NCBI GenBank assembly: GCA_041664985.1
Contig: JBAYJS010000023.1
Coordinates: 1-16,360 of the forward strand
Source: JBAYJS01 sp041664985
Lineage (GTDB): Bacteria; Patescibacteriota; Patescibacteriia; Buchananbacterales; UBA6539
Reading direction: 5' to 3'
DNA length: 16,360 nt
Part shown: positions 7,950-15,173 of the stretch, piece by piece
Position numbering within the stretch: the first letter of the stretch is position 1
Layout: every line of letters begins with the position of its first letter
Notes under the pieces: generated by a model
What the model was told of the DNA's origin: nothing
Databases searched by the model: none
The model's input: only the letters and a program-made list of their open reading frames with translations
Position numbers and translations under genes: made by a program

Positions 7950-9349
7950 AATGTTTGCCGACGAGAAATTACCGCCCAGGGCGTTTTAAATAAAATTTGT
8001 AAATCTAAACCAAGCGACCAATTTTCAATATAATAAGTATCAAGCTTTACCTCATCTTCAAAATTTAAATCTGAGCGGCCGGAAACTTGAGCTAAACCGG
8101 TAATGCCCGGCTTAATGGTTAATAATTTTTTATGATGGCGCTGATATTTATCCACCTCCTCAATTTCATGAGGCCGCGGACCAACTAAACTCATTTTGCC
8201 GACAATGACAATGAATAATTCGGGTAATTCATCAATACTAAAGCGACGAATAAATTTTCCAACTTGGGTCACTCTGGGATCAGCTTTGAATTTCATCATT
8301 GGTGAACCTTGCCTTAAATTTTTTTGCTGGGCTAAAAATTCCGGATCAAAACGATATTGATGAGCGTCTTTAATCATTGAGCGAAATTTGAAGTAGGTAA
8401 AACTTTTGCCAAACTGACCAATTCTTTTATATTTAAAAAATACCGGTCCGGGTGAATCTAATTTAATTGCTATGGCCACCAATAACATAACTGGTAACAG
8501 TAAAATAGCAAGAATCGAAGAAATAATAATGTCAAAAGTTCTTTTATTGATCCGACCCCAGCCGTCAAGCCGGGTTTTTTTGACTTCAATTACCGGCGTG
8601 CCGGCATAGGTGGCAACCTCTAAATTGGTCAATTGAGTGCCTAAAAAGTCAGCTGTGTATTTAAAATCTAAATGATTTTCATTGGCAAAATTAATTAAAT
8701 CAAGCGCCATGGTCGGATCAGTGCTTGGATTAATGGCAATAATTTCATCGACGGCGTCAGCTGCTACCATCTGCTTTAGTTTATCAGCAATTTCTTCGTT
8801 AAAAAGTTCAAATTCAGCCACCACTTTATGACCTAAAGACAAATGATCATTAAATTCATTTTTTAGTAAAGTGGCAATTGTGACATTACCAAAGATTGCC
8901 ACTCGATAAACCCCTATACCAAATCGATAAGCGAATCTTTTTAGCAGCCTAATTATCAATCTTTCGGCGCCGACAAATACTAAAGCCAAAAAACAACCGG
9001 TTAAGATAATAAAACGTGAATCAAATAGATAACGCGAAAAAACCATTACCGCCAAAATCAAAGCTAAACCGGCTAAGCAACCAACAAATACTTTAGCCAT
9101 TTCTTCTCGCAGTTTTTTTATACCCCGAGAATTATAAAGTCCGATTAAAGCAAAAATTCCCAACCAGCAAGCCGAGATTAATAAGACTAAACTGAAATAA
9201 TCAGTAAATGATAAATTAAAAATTACCGGCCTAATATTTTGAACACTTGGCAGATAACGAATGGCGTAGGCGGCCAGACCCGCCAAAATCAAAGCTAAAT
9301 AATCCAAGGGCGGCTTAATGGCGGTGAATAAAAGTTCTGAACGTTTCAT
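7946..9349 (-). CDS. Polyisoprenyl-phosphate hexose-1-phosphate transferase (WcaJ/WbaP-like initiating enzyme)
   Basis: 467 residues from the ATG at 9349. An in-frame ATG at 9403 would give 485, but the MKRSELLF start fits family beginnings better. Four transmembrane helices lie near 10-30, 50-72, 85-105 and 112-132. A Rossmann-like, CoA-binding-type domain spans about 147-255. The catalytic bacterial sugar transferase domain runs from about 268 to the end: a re-entrant hydrophobic segment 275-296, FKYKRIG (305-311), KFRSM (321-325), DELPEL (373-378), SLVGPRP (387-393) and GITGLAQVSGR (415-425). It transfers a hexose-1-phosphate from a nucleotide sugar to undecaprenyl phosphate, which starts lipid-linked glycan assembly. 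It is the promoter-proximal gene of the block. Which hexose is used (glucose, galactose or another) cannot be told. Confidence 0.95.
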   Translation of the reverse strand: MKRSELLFTAIKPPLDYLALILAGLAAYAIRYLPSVQNIRPVIFNLSFTDYFSLVLLISACWLGIFALIGLYNSRGIKKLREEMAKVFVGCLAGLALILAVMVFSRYLFDSRFIILTGCFLALVFVGAERLIIRLLKRFAYRFGIGVYRVAIFGNVTIATLLKNEFNDHLSLGHKVVAEFELFNEEIADKLKQMVAADAVDEIIAINPSTDPTMALDLINFANENHLDFKYTADFLGTQLTNLEVATYAGTPVIEVKKTRLDGWGRINKRTFDIIISSILAILLLPVMLLVAIAIKLDSPGPVFFKYKRIGQFGKSFTYFKFRSMIKDAHQYRFDPEFLAQQKNLRQGSPMMKFKADPRVTQVGKFIRRFSIDELPELFIVIVGKMSLVGPRPHEIEEVDKYQRHHKKLLTIKPGITGLAQVSGRSDLNFEDEVKLDTYYIENWSLGLDLQILFKTPWAVISRRQTL

Positions 9350-9417
9350 ATATAAATATTTTGGAAATACTAAATAATTTAAGGTAGGCCTTAATTTATA
9401 CATTATTTATTAGTATT

Positions 9418-9446
9418 ATTCTATCAGAAAATTAATAAAAAATCAA
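9418..9446 (-). promoter_or_regulatory. Promoter of the surface-glycan operon
   Basis: On the minus strand TTGATT (9446-9441) and TAGAAT (9423-9418) are separated by exactly 17 bases, with 4 of 6 and 5 of 6 matches to consensus. The expected start is near 9411, which gives a leader of about 60 bases to the ATG at 9349 but only about 8 to the alternative ATG at 9403. It is back to back with the rnpB promoter, 7 bases away. Confidence 0.55.
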
Positions 9447-9453
9447 TTTAGCC

Positions 9454-9482
9454 TTGACAATCATATTTTTTTGTGCTATGAT
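9454..9482 (+). promoter_or_regulatory. rnpB promoter
   Basis: A perfect TTGACA (9454-9459) and TATGAT (9477-9482) are separated by 17 bases. The predicted start at about 9489-9490 coincides with the first base of the P1 helix of RNase P RNA, which supports both calls. Confidence 0.85.
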
Positions 9483-9489
9483 AATTTTT

Positions 9490-9869
9490 GTCCAAGTAAA
9501 CCAGATGGTCGCTCTGACTTTATGTCAGAGAGGAAAGTCCGAACACCATTTCAGGCAACTCCTAACGGGAGCCGGATATAAGTAAAAGAATAGAAGTGCT
9601 TAAGACTTGTGTTCTATTACAAAATCTAGGGCAAGTGCAACAGAAAACATACCGCCTAAGTTTCGATTTATTCGGAACCGGTAAGGTTGAAAACGTGAGG
9701 TAAGAGCTCACGCGCGAATGACCGGTGACGGTCTGCGTGGTAAACCCCTGCCAGGTGCAATGCCAAATAAGGTAGGCAGCTTGAGCTTAATGGCAACATT
9801 AGGCCCAGATAGATGACCATCTCTCAATGTAAATTGAGAACAGAATTCGGCTTATCAGTTTGCTTGGAC
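9490..9869 (+). ncRNA. rnpB: RNase P RNA (bacterial type A)
   Basis: The catalytic RNA that removes 5' leaders from pre-tRNAs, here about 380 nt. The ends pair as P1: 9490-9501 with 9858-9869, 12 pairs including one G-U. A P3-type hairpin is at 9512-9530. Conserved core motifs are in order: GAGGAAAGTCCGAACACC (9530-9547), ACATACCGCC (9647-9656), the L15 loop GGTAAA beginning 9739 that base-pairs with the tRNA 3' CCA, AGATAGATGACC (9807-9818) and ACAGAATTCGGCTTA (9840-9854). Just before the last is a perfect 7-bp hairpin (9822-9828 with 9833-9839) capped by a GUAA tetraloop, fitting P18. It stands alone on the plus strand with its own promoter and terminator. Confidence 0.97.
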
Positions 9870-9872
9870 AAC

Positions 9873-9907
9873 AAAAAACATCTTGCCAAAAGCTAAAGAT
9901 GTTTTTT
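9873..9907. terminator. Bidirectional terminator between rnpB and the RNase HI gene
   Basis: Twelve bases at 9873-9884 (A6CATCTT) pair perfectly with 9896-9907 (AAGATGT6), loop of 11. On the plus strand the arm ends in T6 right after rnpB; on the minus strand the mirror arm also ends in T6, 7 bases after the RNase HI stop at 9914. It can serve both convergent transcripts. Confidence 0.88.
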
Positions 9908-9913
9908 AGTTAC

Positions 9914-10324
9914 TTAATTTTTACCAAGACCTTCGTCGATGGCTTCATTAACCAGCTTATCGGCTAATTTATTATCCTGCCGATAAATATGAGTATATTT
10001 GATTTTTTTAAAATTCATGGCTAAATTCCAAACTTTAACAAACAAAGCACCTAAATCGGCATTTTTTACTTTATACTTTTGTGATAATTGTTGCTGAACC
10101 AATTCGCTGTCCAAAAAAACATCCACCTCTAAAGCGCCCAATTCTTTGGCTTTTTCCAAGCCTAAAATTACCGCTTGATATTCAGCTTGGTTATTGGTGG
10201 CGTGGCCGATATATTTTTTTAATTTCAAAACCTGATTGTCATATTTTATTACCGCGCCAATCCCCGCCGGTCCGGGATTACCCCTGGCACCGCCATCAGT
10301 AAAAATTGTTACTTTATTTACCAT
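9914..10324 (-). CDS. rnhA: RNase HI family ribonuclease
   Basis: 136 residues, slightly shorter than E. coli RNase HI (155). It cleaves the RNA strand of RNA-DNA hybrids, for example R-loops and lagging-strand primers. Metal-binding acidic residues are visible: D10 in FTDGGARGNPG, E48 in NNQAEYQA, D72 in FLDSELV and D122 in RQDNKLADKLVNEA. It has the compact RNase HI-like layout also found in Gram-positive and archaeal short forms, without the basic protrusion of the E. coli enzyme. The ATG lies 11 bases inside the end of the LysE-type gene, so the two are translationally coupled, and a bidirectional terminator follows. The symbol is by family; a paralogue elsewhere in the genome is possible. 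Confidence 0.9.
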   Translation of the reverse strand: MVNKVTIFTDGGARGNPGPAGIGAVIKYDNQVLKLKKYIGHATNNQAEYQAVILGLEKAKELGALEVDVFLDSELVQQQLSQKYKVKNADLGALFVKVWNLAMNFKKIKYTHIYRQDNKLADKLVNEAIDEGLGKN

Positions 10325-10943
10325 ATAATAGCCAAAGATTAATACTACTACTTAAAATCATTTTAACGGCAAAATACAATAAGATCAATGCCATAAAACT
10401 ATAAACAATTTTTATGACTTTTTTGTTATTTAAAATTTTTCTAAATCGTGAAAAAATAAAAACAATTGCCACCGTTGCTACCAACCAACCAAATTCAAAA
10501 ATTAATAAAAACAGCCATTGACCAAAGGGTAAAATTTTATTGGCTTCAAATGCCAGCGGAATACAAATGGTTAGCCAAAAAAGCCAAAATGAACCATTGA
10601 GCACGGTTAAAATAAGAATTTTTTTAAAGGTAAAGAGTCTGGCGCCTTGTTCACTGATTGAATTTATTTTAGAAACTTGATAAGCCAAATAAATCAAAAA
10701 AAGACCACCACATAGGCCAATAAAATAAAAAATTTGCGCTGGTGGATTAAGATTAAAAATCAAAACCAGTACAACAATGGCCACGGCCGATTCAGCAATT
10801 AAACCCCAGACAATCGTTTTTAGACTTTTAATAAAACCTAGGCGCAAAGATTCCGAGCAGCAAGATATTATCAACGGACCGGGATTAGCGCCGCCGATTA
10901 AACCAAGAATAAATATACTGAATATTTCACTTAAAATTGTCAT
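10314..10943 (-). CDS. LysE/RhtB family amino-acid exporter-like membrane protein
   Basis: 209 residues, the usual LysE family length. About six hydrophobic segments lie near 5-25, 41-63, 69-90, 109-131, 142-165 and 177-197. The signature GGANPGP at 17-23 in helix 1 is the family hallmark, and an N-G at 116-117 precedes a helix. Known family members export amino acids or similar small metabolites using the proton gradient; the substrate here is unknown. It starts 9 bases after recJ and overlaps rnhA by 11, so it lies between two nucleic-acid enzymes in one transcript. No Shine-Dalgarno site is evident. An unusual C-terminal tail (SSSINLWLLYGK) follows the last helix. Confidence 0.85.
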   Translation of the reverse strand: MTILSEIFSIFILGLIGGANPGPLIISCCSESLRLGFIKSLKTIVWGLIAESAVAIVVLVLIFNLNPPAQIFYFIGLCGGLFLIYLAYQVSKINSISEQGARLFTFKKILILTVLNGSFWLFWLTICIPLAFEANKILPFGQWLFLLIFEFGWLVATVAIVFIFSRFRKILNNKKVIKIVYSFMALILLYFAVKMILSSSINLWLLYGK

Positions 10944-10952
10944 AGACTATAA

Positions 10953-12674
10953 TTATTCATGGATTTTTAAATCAACAATTTTAAGTTGTAACTCGCGATT
11001 ACCATTCCACTCATTTATATCAACTTCAAAAACCAAATCAACTCTATCCCCTTTTTTTAATTTTTCACACCAATTGCCAAAACAAAAACCGATAGTTTTG
11101 CGAATTGCCGCGGTTTTATGGTTTACCATCAGCCGCAAATGCTTGCCATCATTACCCAAAGTTTGCAGATCGGCAATAGTCAAATCAGAAGCTAAAAACC
11201 TTGGTTTATAATTGCCTTCACCATAAGGAATGAATTTTTCCAGCTCTTCAAACAAAGCCCAATTAACATCTTCAAGTTTTACTTCAGCATCAATTTTCAA
11301 AAGCGGAGCAATTTTTTTGCCGGCCAGCTGACTTTCGGCGGATTTTTTCATTGCCTCAATAAATTTTTGCAAATTAGCTTCATCTTTTAAAGTAAAGCCG
11401 GCCGCTTGAGCGTGGCCGCCGTAACGGGATAAAAATTGGTTATTTTTTTCAATCGCTTCAATGATATTAAAATCGGCAATACTGCGGCCAGAACCGATAA
11501 TTTCATTATTATAGCGGCTAATAATTAAACTCGGCCGGCTGTATTCGTCAGTTAAACGTCCAGCGACCAAACCAACCACACCGGTTGGCCAGCCATCACC
11601 GACGGCAATCAAGATTTTTTCATCTTTGACTTCGCCTAATATTTCTCTGGCTTGCTGGTTAATTCGATCGGTTAATTGTTGCCTTTGTTGATTGGTTTGA
11701 TTTAATTCCAAAGCCAGTCTTTCGGCTTCGTTGGCATCTTCAGTAATTAAAAGCTCATAAGCGGAACTGGCATGATTAAGTCGGCCGGCCGCATTGAGTC
11801 TGGGACAAATTTGCCAACCAACCACTCGCTCATCGATTTGCGTTAATTTACTGCTCATTTTTTCAATCATTTTCAAAAGTCCCAATCTCTTGGTTTTTTG
11901 TAAAACAATCAAACCGTATTTAACCAAAACGCGATTTTCGCCAAGCAACGGCTGCAAATCGGCAATCGTGCCAATGGCGACCAAATCCAAAAGCCATTTT
12001 TCAAACCCTTCCGGCAGTTGATTGACTTCATATGATTTTTGCCTTTGCATTATTGCTTGGGCCACTTTAAAAGCCACGCCGCAACCGGCTAAATTTTTGT
12101 AGGGATATTTTTCTTTAGCCAAATGAGGATTAATGATTGCAAATGCGTTTGGCAAAACCGGCGGCTCATGGTGATGATCGGTGACAATAACGTCTATTTT
12201 GCCCTGGTTTAAAATTTCAATTTCTGCTTTGTTGGAAATTCCACAATCAACTGTAATTAGTAAATCAACTTTCTTTTTGACCAATTCTTTGGCGGCTTCT
12301 TTGTTTAGACCATAACCCTCGGTTTCACGATAAGGAATATAGATATCAACTTTGGCGCCTAGATTTTTCAAAACCTCCATTAAAATCGCCGAGGAAGAAA
12401 CACCATCAGCGTCATAATCGCCGTAAACCACAATACTTTGCTTTTTTGCTACTGCTTCTAAAATCCGACTAACCGCTTTTTCCATGTCCATAAACAAAAA
12501 CGGATCAAAAATATTTTGGGCGTAATCAGGATTCAAAAATTGATCAATCGCTTCTTGGCTGGTCAGTTGCCGATTAAAAAGTAACTGCAAAATAATCGGA
12601 TTGAGTTCCGGAAATTTATTGATAAATTCTTCTGTAATTGATTGGCTGACTTGCCAGCGCTTATTATTAGCCAT
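10953..12674 (-). CDS. recJ: Single-stranded-DNA-specific exonuclease RecJ
   Basis: 573 residues, full length for the family. RecJ degrades single-stranded DNA 5' to 3' in recombination, mismatch and base-excision repair. DHH domain motifs: YGDYDADGVSS (84-94), TVDCG (141-145), VTDHHHE (164-170) and GTIADLQPL (235-243). PRLNAAGRLN is at 291-300. The DHHA1 domain has GDGWPTGVVGLVAGRL (359-374) and YGGHAQAAGF (418-427). A C-terminal OB-like domain runs from about 460. In the DHHA1 motif the histidine often seen in GWHxGV is proline-threonine here; whether this is a lineage feature needs an alignment. A modest AAGGA site lies 10 bases before the ATG at 12674. It is the first gene of the recJ - LysE-type - rnhA unit, read from the palindromic promoter region at 12710-12738. 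Confidence 0.96.
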   Translation of the reverse strand: MANNKRWQVSQSITEEFINKFPELNPIILQLLFNRQLTSQEAIDQFLNPDYAQNIFDPFLFMDMEKAVSRILEAVAKKQSIVVYGDYDADGVSSSAILMEVLKNLGAKVDIYIPYRETEGYGLNKEAAKELVKKKVDLLITVDCGISNKAEIEILNQGKIDVIVTDHHHEPPVLPNAFAIINPHLAKEKYPYKNLAGCGVAFKVAQAIMQRQKSYEVNQLPEGFEKWLLDLVAIGTIADLQPLLGENRVLVKYGLIVLQKTKRLGLLKMIEKMSSKLTQIDERVVGWQICPRLNAAGRLNHASSAYELLITEDANEAERLALELNQTNQQRQQLTDRINQQAREILGEVKDEKILIAVGDGWPTGVVGLVAGRLTDEYSRPSLIISRYNNEIIGSGRSIADFNIIEAIEKNNQFLSRYGGHAQAAGFTLKDEANLQKFIEAMKKSAESQLAGKKIAPLLKIDAEVKLEDVNWALFEELEKFIPYGEGNYKPRFLASDLTIADLQTLGNDGKHLRLMVNHKTAAIRKTIGFCFGNWCEKLKKGDRVDLVFEVDINEWNGNRELQLKIVDLKIHE

Positions 12675-12709
12675 ATAAATTTATTCCTTAATCTGGATAT
12701 TGGAGATTA

Positions 12710-12738
12710 ATTTTACCATTTTACGCCAAAAAGATAAA
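12710..12738 (-). promoter_or_regulatory. Probable recJ promoter with extended -10
   Basis: On the minus strand TAAAAT (12715-12710) is preceded by TGG, giving an extended -10. The -35 position (12738-12733, TTTATC) is weak, 3 of 6. The expected start is near 12703, about 30 bases before the recJ ATG. The -10 and its TGG lie in one arm of the inverted repeat 12714-12744. Confidence 0.5.
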
Positions 12739-12744
12739 ATGGTA
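12714..12744. repeat. Perfect inverted repeat spanning a divergent promoter pair
   Basis: TACCATTTTA (12714-12723) and TAAAATGGTA (12735-12744) are perfect inverted copies separated by 11 bases. Each arm carries the TGGTA of an extended -10 pointing outward, so the repeat could be a by-product of symmetrical promoters, an operator for a dimeric regulator, or both. Confidence 0.8.
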
Positions 12745-12748
12745 GAAT
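12720..12748 (+). promoter_or_regulatory. Probable promoter of the small membrane peptide and CBS genes
   Basis: Extended -10 TGGTAGAAT (12740-12748) with a partial -35 TTTACG (12720-12725, 4 of 6) at 17-base spacing. The expected start is near 12755, about 29 bases before the ATG at 12784. Confidence 0.5.
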
Positions 12749-12783
12749 GAAAATGGAAAAAATCTTAATATTTAGCTTAAAAT

Positions 12784-12885
12784 ATGGCCAAAAAAACAAA
12801 AAAATGGCAAAAAGCCGTCTGGCTGGTATTGGCAATCGCCACTATTCTTTCAATGGTTATTTGGACAATCGCGCCGTCATTTTAA
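12784..12885 (+). CDS. 33-residue single-pass membrane peptide
   Basis: ATG at 12784 and TAA at 12883-12885. The peptide has a lysine-rich head (MAKKTKKWQKAVW, 1-13) and one hydrophobic helix (about 12-28, LVLAIATILSMVIW) with a short tail ending TIAPSF. The basic head places the N-terminus in the cytoplasm. The layout resembles tiny DUF4044-like peptides of Firmicutes, but the similarity is only general. It lies in the leader between the divergent promoter and the CBS gene, 18 bases upstream of the latter, in the same direction. An overlapping frame from 12747 (about 49 codons) is also open, but it has no membrane or domain pattern and starts inside the -10. Short length limits confidence. 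Confidence 0.55.
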   Translation: MAKKTKKWQKAVWLVLAIATILSMVIWTIAPSF

Positions 12886-12903
12886 TCAAATAATTCCAAA
12901 ATT

Positions 12904-13356
12904 ATGAAAATCCGCCAGGTAATGTACAAAAAAATTTACACTATCAGTCAGGAAAAGACATTACGGCAAGCTATGGCCTTAATGATTAAAAAACAAGCCA
13001 GTGGCCTGGTGGTAATTGACAGTCAGGATAAGTTGCTTGGAATTATTTCAGAAAAAGATATTTATAAATCTTTTTATCCCAGTTACAATGATTTTTACGA
13101 GTCGCCAACGATTTTTACCGATTACGAAGCCCAGGAAAAAGATATTAAATATAAACTAGACAAAACAGTCGGCGAAATTATGACTAAGGATGTAATCTCA
13201 GTTAGCCCGGATGACTACGTGATGAAAGTCGGTGCAATCATGATGGCAAAAAATATTCACCGGATCCCGGTGGTTTTAGATGATAAACTAATTGGCGTTG
13301 TTACCAGGGGTTGTATTTACAAAACTTTATTTAAAAAATATCTCAAGCTCAAATAG
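12904..13356 (+). CDS. Stand-alone CBS-pair domain protein
   Basis: 150 residues, almost entirely two CBS motifs forming one Bateman module. CBS1 spans about 1-60, with VMYKKIYTISQEKTLRQAM then LLGIISEKDIY. CBS2 spans about 88-148, with VGEIMTKDVISVSPDD then HRIPVVLDDKLIGVVTRG. Such modules bind adenine nucleotides or related ligands as energy or signal sensors, and usually regulate an attached or partner protein. No output domain is fused here, so the target is unknown. The linker (about 60-87) is tyrosine/acidic rich. It follows the 33-residue membrane peptide and is divergent from recJ. No Shine-Dalgarno site is visible. Confidence 0.9.
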   Translation: MKIRQVMYKKIYTISQEKTLRQAMALMIKKQASGLVVIDSQDKLLGIISEKDIYKSFYPSYNDFYESPTIFTDYEAQEKDIKYKLDKTVGEIMTKDVISVSPDDYVMKVGAIMMAKNIHRIPVVLDDKLIGVVTRGCIYKTLFKKYLKLK

Positions 13357-13369
13357 AAATTAAAGTAAA

Positions 13370-13390
13370 ACCCCGGCTAGCAGCCGGGGT
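13370..13390. terminator. GC-rich terminator hairpin between convergent CBS and lepA genes
   Basis: ACCCCGGCT (13370-13378) pairs perfectly with AGCCGGGGT (13382-13390), with a 3-base loop. On the minus strand it is followed by TTTTACTTTAATTT after lepA, and on the plus strand by the weaker AAATTTTATC after the CBS gene. It is probably used in both directions, better for lepA. Confidence 0.8.
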
Positions 13391-13395
13391 AAATT

Positions 13396-15171
13396 TTATC
13401 GTTTTAAAACCGCCAAAAAAGCTTCAGGCGGAATATCAACTGTGCCATGGCCGCGTTCCATCATTTTCTTTTTGCCTTTTTTCTGTTTTTCCAAAAGTTT
13501 TCTTTTGCGGGAATAATCACCGCCATAGAGCTTGGCTGTCACATCTTTTCTTAAAGCTGAAATTCTTTCAGCCGCAAGTACTTTACCGCCAACCGCGGCT
13601 TGAATTTTTACCACAAACATTTGTCTGGGCAAATTTTCTTTCAAAGATTCAACGATTTTTTTACCGACATAATAAGCTTCATCTCGATAAACAATCGAGC
13701 TTAAAGCCTCGACTTTTTCTTCAGCCACCAAAACGTCAAGCTTAACAATGTCGGTTGGTGCATAATTTAAAAAGTCATAATTTAGCGAAGCGTAGCCAGA
13801 GGAAACGCTTTTAAGCTTATCATAAAAATCAACCAACAAGGCGGTTAACGGCACATGGTAATGTAAAACGGCAATACTTTCGTCCAAATATTCGGTATTT
13901 AAATAAAGACCGCGCTTGGCAGCGACCAGTTGCATTATTTGACCCAAATATTCTTTGGGTGAAAAAATATCAACTAACATAATCGGCTCAAAAACTTTAT
14001 CCAAAATTTCCGGTCGTGGCAGTTCTTGCGGACTGTGAATGGTGATATCCTCACCGTTTTTTAGTTTGATTTGATAGGCAACGCTTGGCACAGTCACCAC
14101 TAAATCCAAAGAATATTCCCGTTTAAGTCTTTCCTGAACCACTTCCAGATGCAACAAACCCAAAAAGCCACAACGAAAACCAAAACCCAAAGCCTGGGAA
14201 TTTTCCGGCTCATAACTCAAAGAGCTGTCGTTTAATTTTAATTTTTCAATCGCTTCTCGGAGTTTGGAATATTGATCGCCTTCTTTACAAAATAAACCGG
14301 CAAAAACCATTGGTTTAACCTCTTTGTAACCGGCCAAAGGCTTGGCGTCGCTGCCAGAAAAAATAATTGTGTCACCCACTCGGCATAAATCAATTTCTTT
14401 CAGACCGGTTACGACATAACCGATTTCGCCCGATTTAAGACTTTGCGTTTTGGTAAATTTTGGGCTAAAATAGCCAACTTCCAAAACCTCGGTATTTTTT
14501 TGAGTGGAAAAAAAATTGATTTTATCGCCGGCTTTGATTTCACCTTCCATTACCCGAATTTCGGCAATAATTCCTCGATATTCATCAAATTTTGAATCAA
14601 AAATCAGCGCCCGTAAAGGTTGCTCGGATTTTTCTTTTGGCGGTGGAACTTTTTCAATTACCCGATTTAAAATCGCTTCAACGCCCAAACCGGTTTTAGC
14701 TGAAGCCGCTAAAATCGTTTCTGGGTGACAGCCGATTAACTGACAAATTTCATGTTTAACTTTTTCCACCTCGGCGTTAGGCAGATCAATTTTATTAATC
14801 ACCGGAATAATTGTCAGATCTTGCTCTAAAGCTAAATAAAGATTAGCGACAGTTTGGGCTTGAACGCCTTGCGTGGCATCAACCAATAAAATTGCGCCTT
14901 CAACCGCGGCCAAACTGCGTGAAACTTCATAGCTAAAATCAACGTGGCCGGGCGTATCAATTAAATTAAATTCATAATCGTGCCAATTCATCCTAACCGG
15001 TGCTAGCTTAATGGTAATTCCCCTTTCGCGCTCAATATCCATTTGATCCAAAAGCTGGTCTTTCATTTCTCGCTTAGAAACCGTAGCGGTCAATTCCAAA
15101 AAGCGGTCGGCTAAAGTCGATTTACCGTGATCAATATGGGCAATAATGCAAAAGTTTCTAATATTTTTCAT
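13396..15171 (-). CDS. lepA: Elongation factor 4 (back-translocating GTPase LepA)
   Basis: 591 residues, close to the usual 600. LepA/EF4 is a ribosome-associated GTPase implicated in back-translocation or in 30S assembly. G motifs: AHIDHGKST (11-19), RGITIK (50-55), DTPGHVD (72-78), NKIDL (126-130) and SAKTG (157-161). EF-G-like domains II, III and V follow. The LepA-specific C-terminal domain ends with KKMMERGHGTVDIPPEAFLAVLKR-type residues. After RGITIK the sequence is LAPVRM where many bacterial LepA have AQ. The ATG is 2 bases after the murJ stop, so the two are cotranscribed; no separate promoter is seen. Confidence 0.97.
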   Translation of the reverse strand: MKNIRNFCIIAHIDHGKSTLADRFLELTATVSKREMKDQLLDQMDIERERGITIKLAPVRMNWHDYEFNLIDTPGHVDFSYEVSRSLAAVEGAILLVDATQGVQAQTVANLYLALEQDLTIIPVINKIDLPNAEVEKVKHEICQLIGCHPETILAASAKTGLGVEAILNRVIEKVPPPKEKSEQPLRALIFDSKFDEYRGIIAEIRVMEGEIKAGDKINFFSTQKNTEVLEVGYFSPKFTKTQSLKSGEIGYVVTGLKEIDLCRVGDTIIFSGSDAKPLAGYKEVKPMVFAGLFCKEGDQYSKLREAIEKLKLNDSSLSYEPENSQALGFGFRCGFLGLLHLEVVQERLKREYSLDLVVTVPSVAYQIKLKNGEDITIHSPQELPRPEILDKVFEPIMLVDIFSPKEYLGQIMQLVAAKRGLYLNTEYLDESIAVLHYHVPLTALLVDFYDKLKSVSSGYASLNYDFLNYAPTDIVKLDVLVAEEKVEALSSIVYRDEAYYVGKKIVESLKENLPRQMFVVKIQAAVGGKVLAAERISALRKDVTAKLYGGDYSRKRKLLEKQKKGKKKMMERGHGTVDIPPEAFLAVLKR

Positions 15172-15173
15172 AG

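Noticed and set aside
9350..9403. 18-residue N-terminal extension of the sugar-phosphate transferase from the ATG at 9403
   Set aside because: It would leave a leader of only about 8 bases from the predicted start, and MKRSELLF fits family starts; not excluded outright.
10948..10953. TATAAT on the plus strand between recJ and the LysE-type gene
   Set aside because: There is no -35 at proper spacing and no plus-strand gene downstream; expected by chance in AT-rich DNA.
10777..11211. A 144-codon plus-strand open frame
   Set aside because: It runs antisense across the junction of recJ and the LysE-type gene, both with clear family motifs; the product has no domain or membrane pattern and no ribosome binding site.
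12747..12893. Overlapping frame of about 49 codons starting inside the plus-strand -10
   Set aside because: The start codon lies in the -10 hexamer, upstream of the expected transcript start, and the peptide has no pattern; the 33-residue membrane frame is more convincing.
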